The notes under the pieces are model-generated. The model was not told the DNA's origin, did no database searches, and saw only the letters and a list, made by a program, of their open reading frames with translations. From Sediminibacterium sp. (lineage in GTDB: Bacteria; Bacteroidota; Bacteroidia; Chitinophagales; Chitinophagaceae), in assembly GCA_023263235.1 (NCBI GenBank), contig JALQXE010000120.1:1-11865 (forward strand): a DNA stretch of 11,865 nucleotides. Direction: 5' to 3'. This document shows, piece after piece, positions 6,760 to 11,865 of the stretch. The stretch's first letter is position 1. Each line of letters starts with the position of its first letter. The translations under genes and the position numbers were made by a program.

Positions 6760-8733
6760 ATGGCACACACAAACGGTAGGCAGGCGCAGAAACTTTCTGT
6801 TGCAGGATTGATTGTTACCCTTGGAATTATTTATGGAGATATTGGGACTTCTCCATTATACGTATTCAAGTCAATTGTTAATAACAGAGTCATCACGGAG
6901 CAGTTGGTTTATGGTGCCATCTCCTGTGTTTTTTGGACCCTTACATTACAAACAACATTTAAATATGTTTTTTTAACCCTTAGGGCAGATAACAAAGGGG
7001 AGGGAGGAATTTTTTCGCTTTATGCTTTAATTAGCAGATATGTAAAATGGATTTATGTGCCAGCCATTATTGGTGCAGCCATGTTACTTGCCGACGGAAT
7101 GATTACTCCACCTATTTCTGTAGCCTCAGCTATTGAAGGTTTGGGAGGCGTAAAAGGGTTGGAAAAAGTTTTTGTGCCCGGCAATAATTTAACAGTGGGC
7201 ATTGTAATTGGTATCATTTCATTCATCTTTTTCTTTCAACGTTTTGGTACTAAAATAATTGGATTCGCTTTTGGACCCATTATGCTTATTTGGTTTTCAA
7301 TGCTTTTTGTTTTGGGATTTATTCAAGTGATAGATCATGTACAAATATTAAAGTCATTGAATCCTTATTATGCATATGATTTATTGGTGAACTATCCACA
7401 GGGCTTTTGGTTACTAGGGGCTGTTTTCTTATGTACCACTGGGGCAGAGGCATTGTACAGTGATTTAGGACATTGCGGAAGACAAAATATTCAAGTAAGT
7501 TGGATGTTTGTGAAATTTGCATTGGTCATGAGTTATATGGGACAGGGGGCTTGGCTTATTCAACATCTTGGAGAAAGTGCTTCTAATATGAACCCATTTT
7601 TTGAAATTATGCCACATTGGTTCTTACTTGTTGGTATTGCCATTGCAACTTTGGCTACCATTATTGCAAGTCAGGCTTTAATTAGTGGTTCATTTACCTT
7701 AATCAATGAAGCCATTAGCTTAAACTTTTGGCCAAGGGTAACGGTAAAATTTCCAACCGATCAAAAAGGTCAAATTTATATTCCTTCTTTAAACTTTTTA
7801 TTATGGTTGGGCTGTATTACCATGATTATGTTTTTTAGAAAGACCGAGCATATGGAGGCGGCTTATGGATTTTCAATTATCATTACTATGATTACAACAA
7901 CTATATTAATGAATTTTTATTTGTTGAACGTACGCAGGTGGGGACATTTGCCAGTGGCAATTATCATAGCTGTTTTCACTGTTGTTGAAATTTCATTTTT
8001 TGTTGCAAATGCTGTAAAAATTAAGGAAGCCTATATCACTTTTGTTTTCTCCTTAAGTATGATTTTTGTGATGATGATTTGGCATAGAGCAAGAAAAATT
8101 GCCAACAGATATTTGGATTTTGTAAAAATAAAGGATTACTTAGATCCATTGGTAGAACTGAGTTCGGACAAGGATATGCCTAAGTATGCAACCCATTTAG
8201 TGTATTTAACAAAAGCCAATAACCATAGGGAGATAGAACACCGAATTATTGATTCTATTCTAAACCGCAAACCTAAACGTGCCGATATTTATTGGTTTAT
8301 TCATATAGATCGTACCGACTCCCCTTATGGAATGGAATATAGTATCCGGGAGTTGGTAGATGACAAAGTAATGCGCGTAGATTTTAAATTAGGATTTAGA
8401 ATTCAACCTAGAATTAATATCCTCTTTAAAAAAGTAATGCAGGAATTGAATGAGTCCCATGAATTGGGTATTTATAGTAAGTATGAATCCTTAAAGAGTA
8501 AGGATTTTCATGCCGACATTACATATGTAATTATAGAAAGCTTCTTTAGTATCGAAAACGAATTAAGTATTCGCGAGGACTTTATTATGGATGCTTACTT
8601 TAATATTAAACAGTTGGCTCAAAGTGACCAAAAGGCATTTGGATTAGACAACGACATGACCGTTGTTGAACACGTGCCACTTATTATTAAAGCCAATCAG
8701 AATACGCCGTTAAAGCGTGTTTATGAATCTTAA
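6760..8733 (+). CDS. kup: Kup-family potassium:proton symporter
   Basis: 657 residues from ATG 6760. The frame also offers GTG 6706, but the added 18 residues (MLSYAKKHKLCCQFIICF) are not typical of the family and the candidate promoter lies inside them. Family signatures: GDIGTSPLYVF in the first membrane helix (26-36) and NKGEGGIFSLYAL (78-90) after the second. About twelve hydrophobic segments extend to roughly residue 440. A cytoplasmic C-terminal domain of some 200 residues follows, as usual in Kup. The protein is expected to bring K+ across the inner membrane together with H+. It is slightly longer than E. coli Kup (622). It appears to be transcribed alone. Its stop codon directly abuts the stop of the convergent GHL10 gene, with no bases and no recognisable terminator between them. 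Confidence 0.95.
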   Translation: MAHTNGRQAQKLSVAGLIVTLGIIYGDIGTSPLYVFKSIVNNRVITEQLVYGAISCVFWTLTLQTTFKYVFLTLRADNKGEGGIFSLYALISRYVKWIYVPAIIGAAMLLADGMITPPISVASAIEGLGGVKGLEKVFVPGNNLTVGIVIGIISFIFFFQRFGTKIIGFAFGPIMLIWFSMLFVLGFIQVIDHVQILKSLNPYYAYDLLVNYPQGFWLLGAVFLCTTGAEALYSDLGHCGRQNIQVSWMFVKFALVMSYMGQGAWLIQHLGESASNMNPFFEIMPHWFLLVGIAIATLATIIASQALISGSFTLINEAISLNFWPRVTVKFPTDQKGQIYIPSLNFLLWLGCITMIMFFRKTEHMEAAYGFSIIITMITTTILMNFYLLNVRRWGHLPVAIIIAVFTVVEISFFVANAVKIKEAYITFVFSLSMIFVMMIWHRARKIANRYLDFVKIKDYLDPLVELSSDKDMPKYATHLVYLTKANNHREIEHRIIDSILNRKPKRADIYWFIHIDRTDSPYGMEYSIRELVDDKVMRVDFKLGFRIQPRINILFKKVMQELNESHELGIYSKYESLKSKDFHADITYVIIESFFSIENELSIREDFIMDAYFNIKQLAQSDQKAFGLDNDMTVVEHVPLIIKANQNTPLKRVYES

Positions 8734-10197
8734 TTATAAAGCAACCATTTTACTAAGCTGGTTTTGAAGTCCAATGGCTACTAAATAGTATTGAGTATTG
8801 GCTTGCTTGCTGATATTTAATTTATTGAAATCAATTTGCTTATTTGTATTTGCTACTATGGATTCAACTGCATAAGCGTTTCCAGCTTTACTTAAGATGG
8901 CAAATTGCTTCACTTTTGAAATTTCAGCGATTTCAATATTGTATACTTGATCAGTTTTTTTACTTACAATTGGAGCATCAACTTCATATTGCACCAACCA
9001 AGGCATCGTAGGTTGCAATGCTGGTTTACGGTAATAATTATTTTGCAAGGTGTCGTTCCAATGATTGGGGTTGCTTATAAATGTTTTACTACTAAAATAA
9101 GCGCTACCCCTTGTATTTGTTAAGCTTCTTAAACTTTTAATTTGATGGGGGAGCTCTTCACTACTTTTCCAATTTGGCGTTGTGCCTGCACGATATATAC
9201 CATGTCCAATGTAAAGATTTCTATTATGACTGTGTTGATCCCACCAATTGATAAGTTCATCGTAATCGGCTAAAGCATGACCATGCTCCCAATACAATTG
9301 GGGAATTACATAGTCTACCCATCCTTTCTTTTCCCACAACATGATATCTGCATACAAATCGTCGTAGTTAGTTACGCCTGCTTTTGAATTGCTTCCATCT
9401 GGATCCTGAGATTTATTTCGCCAAACACCAAAGGGACTTATGCCAAATTGAATGCCGGGTTTAATGTTATGAATGGTTGCTGACATTTGTTTAATAATGG
9501 TATCGCAATTACTTCTTCTCCAATCCTCCTTGTTTAAATTGCGGCTATATTTTTTATAGGCTGCTTCGTCGTTAAATTCTTTTCCTGGTACTTTATAAGG
9601 ATAAAAATAATCATCTAAATGAATGGCGTCTACCTCATAACGAGTAACAATATCTGCAACCACTCTATTTACATGCTTCCATACTTCTGGTAATCCAGGA
9701 TTAAATATTTTTTTATTATCGTAAGTCACAAACCATTCCGGATGAGTCTTTGTTAAGTGATTTGGTGCAATACTTGACTTCTCATTATTAAACACCGCAC
9801 GATAAGGATTAATCCAAGCATGAAACTCCATCCCACGTTTATGGGTTTCTGTAATCATAAATTGTAAGGGATCATAAAAGGGACTTGGAGGCAAGCCTTG
9901 TTGTCCCATTAAGTATTCACTCCAAGGTTCTAAAGTAGAAGGATACAATGCATCACCAGAGGGGCGTATTTGCATGATGATGGCGTTCATGCCATTTTTT
10001 TGATGCATGTTTAATAGTGCAATAAATTCATTTTTTTGTGCTTCATTACTTAAGCCTGCTTTACTTGGCCAGTCAATATTAATCACAGAAGCTACCCACA
10101 CACCTCTAAATTCAAATACATTTTTATCTTCTAGTTTTGGTTGTGCCATTACCATAATACTACATCCAATCAATAGCATGCTTATTAAAAATCGCAT
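8734..10197 (-). CDS. Exported family-10-like glycosyl hydrolase (GHL10, DUF187 type)
   Basis: 487 residues. The N-terminus MRFLISMLLIGCSIMVMAQ is an export signal. Cleavage after MAQ is likeliest; LIGC at 9-12 resembles a lipobox but would leave a very short signal and a hydrophobic tail. The GHL10 barrel starts at EFRGVWVASVINIDWPS (29-45) and shows AIIMQIRPSGDALYPS (72-87), EFHAWINPYRA (124-134), AIHLDDYFYPY (191-201), FGISPFGVWRN (251-261) and DYVIPQLYW (295-303). The acidic residues in these strand ends (D84, D195, D196) are candidates for catalysis. A short fibronectin-III-like region ends the protein. Members act on glycans outside the cytoplasm; the substrate is not readable here, though cell-wall or storage glycans are possible. 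It is the last gene of the gcvH operon, 14 bases after marR. Confidence 0.88.
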   Translation of the reverse strand: MRFLISMLLIGCSIMVMAQPKLEDKNVFEFRGVWVASVINIDWPSKAGLSNEAQKNEFIALLNMHQKNGMNAIIMQIRPSGDALYPSTLEPWSEYLMGQQGLPPSPFYDPLQFMITETHKRGMEFHAWINPYRAVFNNEKSSIAPNHLTKTHPEWFVTYDNKKIFNPGLPEVWKHVNRVVADIVTRYEVDAIHLDDYFYPYKVPGKEFNDEAAYKKYSRNLNKEDWRRSNCDTIIKQMSATIHNIKPGIQFGISPFGVWRNKSQDPDGSNSKAGVTNYDDLYADIMLWEKKGWVDYVIPQLYWEHGHALADYDELINWWDQHSHNRNLYIGHGIYRAGTTPNWKSSEELPHQIKSLRSLTNTRGSAYFSSKTFISNPNHWNDTLQNNYYRKPALQPTMPWLVQYEVDAPIVSKKTDQVYNIEIAEISKVKQFAILSKAGNAYAVESIVANTNKQIDFNKLNISKQANTQYYLVAIGLQNQLSKMVAL

Positions 10198-10211
10198 AAG
10201 TATGAGTTAAA

Positions 10212-10673
10212 TTATTTGTTATTTGCTGCCTTGCGTAACTTGTCTAAAATTTCATTTAAGGTTTTTGCTTCTGCTTCCGAAACACCTTTTAAGTTTGCGT
10301 CAATTTGATCGTTGTATTGATCCAACTTTGTAACGAGTTGCAATCCTTTTTCAGTTAAAGTAATATCCACAAGTCGCTTGTCTGCTTTACAAGCCGATTT
10401 TTGTACTAAATCTTTTACAATCAGTCGATCTACAATTCTGCTGGTGTCACTCATTTTGTCCAACATGCGCTCTCTAATTTGTAATGTACTTAAGGGCACA
10501 TCACTTCCTCTTAATATTCTAAGTATATTATATTGTTGAACCGTAAGGTCTTCCTTATTCAAGAAAGTGGCAACATGTTCATTTAACCAGTTGGCAGTGA
10601 AAATGATATTAATCCCCATTTTCTGAAACTCGTTTCTGAAATTTGCCTGTTGTATGTCTTTTTCTATACCCAT
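10212..10673 (-). CDS. MarR-family transcriptional regulator
   Basis: 153 residues. The N- and C-terminal helices (about 10-38 and 118-150) would form the dimer interface. The winged helix-turn-helix spans about 43-110: LTVQQYNILRILRG (43-56), a recognition helix around MSDTSRIVDRL (74-84), and a wing ending in the conserved DKRLVDITLTEKG (98-110), where Asp-x-Arg is the MarR signature. MarR proteins are dimeric repressors often released by small phenolic or oxidising ligands. One cysteine (C95) sits in the wing; whether it senses redox is speculation. The gene is 1 base after the vanZ-like stop and 14 before GHL10, so it is embedded in the gcvH transcript and is not next to a divergent target. 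Its target promoter is not evident. Confidence 0.9.
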   Translation of the reverse strand: MGIEKDIQQANFRNEFQKMGINIIFTANWLNEHVATFLNKEDLTVQQYNILRILRGSDVPLSTLQIRERMLDKMSDTSRIVDRLIVKDLVQKSACKADKRLVDITLTEKGLQLVTKLDQYNDQIDANLKGVSEAEAKTLNEILDKLRKAANNK

Positions 10674-10674
10674 A

Positions 10675-11067
10675 TTATCGGTTGCGCTTTATTATGGATT
10701 TGTTTATTAACCATGTAAATATAGGCAAAGCTATAATAGCACCCACCGTATCAGCCAACATATCTCCCACTTCAAAACCACGACTGGGAACATAATATTT
10801 TTGATAGTATTCCATTGCTATACCATAAAGCATGCAAAAAATGAGTACATAGGCTTTGACCCTTACCGTTTTATACTTTTGATTTGTTGAACTTTCAAAA
10901 TGATAAAAAAACGAAAAGGCCAAGGATCCAAACAATCCTATATGCACTATTTTGTCAATAGGAAGGGAACCAAACCATTTGGATGGACTGTGAAATTTAT
11001 TGCTAGGTAAACTCAATAAAACAAATATGATTACAATTTCTGCAATCACCCAAAGCCTTGTTTTCAT
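10675..11067 (-). CDS. VanZ-like integral membrane protein
   Basis: 130 residues with four predicted membrane helices (about 4-22, 38-56, 70-87, 102-122). VanZ-family marks: DKIVHIGLFG (38-47) at the start of helix 2, YGIAMEYYQ (81-89) in helix 3, and SRGFEVGDMLADTVGA (95-110) leading into helix 4. The family is named for VanZ of the teicoplanin-resistance cluster, but most members are housekeeping membrane proteins of unknown function, and nothing here suggests antibiotic resistance. It begins 9 bases after gcvH and ends 1 base before marR, so it is surely cotranscribed. From memory, a small VanZ-like gene after gcvH recurs in Bacteroidota. Confidence 0.85.
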   Translation of the reverse strand: MKTRLWVIAEIVIIFVLLSLPSNKFHSPSKWFGSLPIDKIVHIGLFGSLAFSFFYHFESSTNQKYKTVRVKAYVLIFCMLYGIAMEYYQKYYVPSRGFEVGDMLADTVGAIIALPIFTWLINKSIIKRNR

Positions 11068-11076
11068 TGATTATAA

Positions 11077-11454
11077 TTAGTGTACTAAGCTTGCGTACGC
11101 TTCGCTAGTCATTAATTGGTCCATGTCGGAAGGATTGTTTACGGTAACTTTTACCATCCAACCAGCACCATATGGATCGCTGTTTACTAATTCTGGATTT
11201 GCTGTTAATGCAGGATTCACTTCTGCAATAGTACCTGCTATAGGAAGAAATAAATCACTTACTGTTTTAACAGCTTCTACTGTACCAAATACAGCTTCTG
11301 CCTCTAAACTTTTACCTACGGTATTAATATCTAAATATACGATGTCACCTAACTCACCTTGAGCAAAATCGGTAATGCCAATAGTAGCAGTATTACCTTC
11401 AATTTTAATCCACTCGTGATCTTTTGTGTAACGTAAGTCGGCAGGAAATTGCAT
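11077..11454 (-). CDS. gcvH: Glycine cleavage system H protein
   Basis: 125 residues, normal length. H protein is the lipoylated shuttle of the glycine cleavage system: it carries the aminomethyl group between GcvP, GcvT and Lpd in the cytoplasm. It also takes part in lipoate transfer in many bacteria. Visible features are [12 protein letters not shown] (9-20), [18 protein letters not shown] (26-43), the lipoyl-lysine site [12 protein letters not shown] with K63, and the C-terminal [13 protein letters not shown]. The other gcv genes are not in the window. It is the first gene of a four-gene leftward operon, with a good Bacteroidota promoter 21 bases upstream. In this window its downstream partners are a membrane protein, a regulator and a glycosidase, none obviously part of glycine metabolism. 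Confidence 0.97.
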   Translation of the reverse strand: MQFPADLRYTKDHEWIKIEGNTATIGITDFAQGELGDIVYLDINTVGKSLEAEAVFGTVEAVKTVSDLFLPIAGTIAEVNPALTANPELVNSDPYGAGWMVKVTVNNPSDMDQLMTSEAYASLVH

Positions 11455-11474
11455 AGTTTGATTTTTTATTATTG

Positions 11475-11504
11475 CAAATATCCATAAAATCCCTAAAAAA
11501 CCAA
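11475..11504 (-). promoter_or_regulatory. Promoter of the gcvH-vanZ-marR-GHL10 operon
   Basis: Minus strand: TTG (11504-11502), 19 bases, then GATATTTG (11482-11475) followed by C. Spacing is canonical for Bacteroidota and only the first base of TAnnTTTG differs. Transcription would start near 11468, leaving a leader of about 14 bases before ATG 11454. Confidence 0.55.
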
Positions 11505-11508
11505 TCTG

Positions 11509-11856
11509 CTAATACCTAATATTATCAAAATAAAGTAAAATATGGTCTTTTAAAAAAACCTCCTGCTCCATTAAATTCATTACCGGTAATTGTTTTAGTT
11601 GCTTAAAGTGGGGCCAACCTTCTTCGTCTTTGCCCTCCAATAAATAATACCCGCTTGGTGACAAAATGGTACAAATAGCAATATGCATGAGGTCCTGCTT
11701 TTGCTCTTTTGTTATCTTTTCACGAATAAATCCAGTTTCCTGCAATCCAATCAAAAATAAGACAGCCTCCGTATCGGGCTTTTTCCCAAACTGATCCATC
11801 AATTTTTTCTCTAATTTCCACCATCTTGTCTGTAAATCGTCTTGTATATTGGCCAT
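11509..11856 (-). CDS. Conserved-looking hypothetical protein
   Basis: 115 residues from ATG 11856 (MANIQDDLQTRW). The frame stays open to the window edge, with a possible TTG at 11862, so a start further upstream cannot be excluded. The product is soluble, with no signal peptide or membrane segment. It appears helical at the N-terminus (LQTRWWKLEKKLMDQFG), with a hydrophobic core ending in a segment rich in Leu, Tyr and Phe (LKDHILLYFDNIRY). I recall similar small proteins (WWKLE...GKKPDTEAVLFLIGLQE) in Bacteroidota genomes but know no function. It is 54 bases upstream of gcvH on the same strand. The gcvH promoter lies in that gap, so the two may be separately transcribed. Confidence 0.65.
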   Translation of the reverse strand: MANIQDDLQTRWWKLEKKLMDQFGKKPDTEAVLFLIGLQETGFIREKITKEQKQDLMHIAICTILSPSGYYLLEGKDEEGWPHFKQLKQLPVMNLMEQEVFLKDHILLYFDNIRY

Positions 11857-11865
11857 ATTCAAATG

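Noticed and set aside
10675..11067. Glycopeptide resistance gene
   Set aside because: VanZ-like domain only; no vanHAX or other resistance genes nearby, and the gcvH context points to a housekeeping gene.

Overview
The window looks like a piece of a low-GC Bacteroidota chromosome, probably Chitinophagaceae-like. Evidence seen directly: AT-rich coding DNA, several promoters of the Bacteroidota type (TTTG or TTG near -33 and TAnnTTTG near -7), weak Shine-Dalgarno signals, signal peptides ending in NAQ or MAQ, and a typical Bacteroidota Ig-like lipoprotein. Family assignments come from reading the proteins; no searches were run.

Layout. Positions 1-76 do not belong with the rest. They carry a fragment of a betaproteobacterial-type DsbC (CGYC active site) at 50% GC, joined through a 10-base shared word (67-76) to the start of a leftward methionine synthase gene, metH. 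The most likely explanation is a chimeric assembly join. Positions 116-286 are the metH promoter and leader. The leader can fold into an H-type pseudoknot resembling the SAM-II riboswitch, followed by a mutually exclusive hairpin. This is the most interesting element in the window.

Positions 319-6127 form a leftward block: an AdnB/AddB-like helicase-nuclease, an Ig-like lipoprotein, recR and a secreted YceI-like protein. The first three are tightly spaced and probably one transcript, linking DNA-end processing with RecFOR-type recombinational repair; the YceI-like gene also has its own candidate promoter. Divergent from the helicase are an SRPBCC-domain gene (6194-6667) and a Kup potassium transporter (6760-8733), both rightward.

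Positions 8734-11454 form a second leftward operon, gcvH - vanZ-like - marR-like - GHL10 glycosidase, with gaps of 9, 1 and 14 bases and a promoter at 11475-11504. A conserved-looking hypothetical gene (11509-11856) lies upstream. Apart from the left end, the window is ordinary core chromosome. I saw no mobile element, CRISPR array, tRNA or rRNA.
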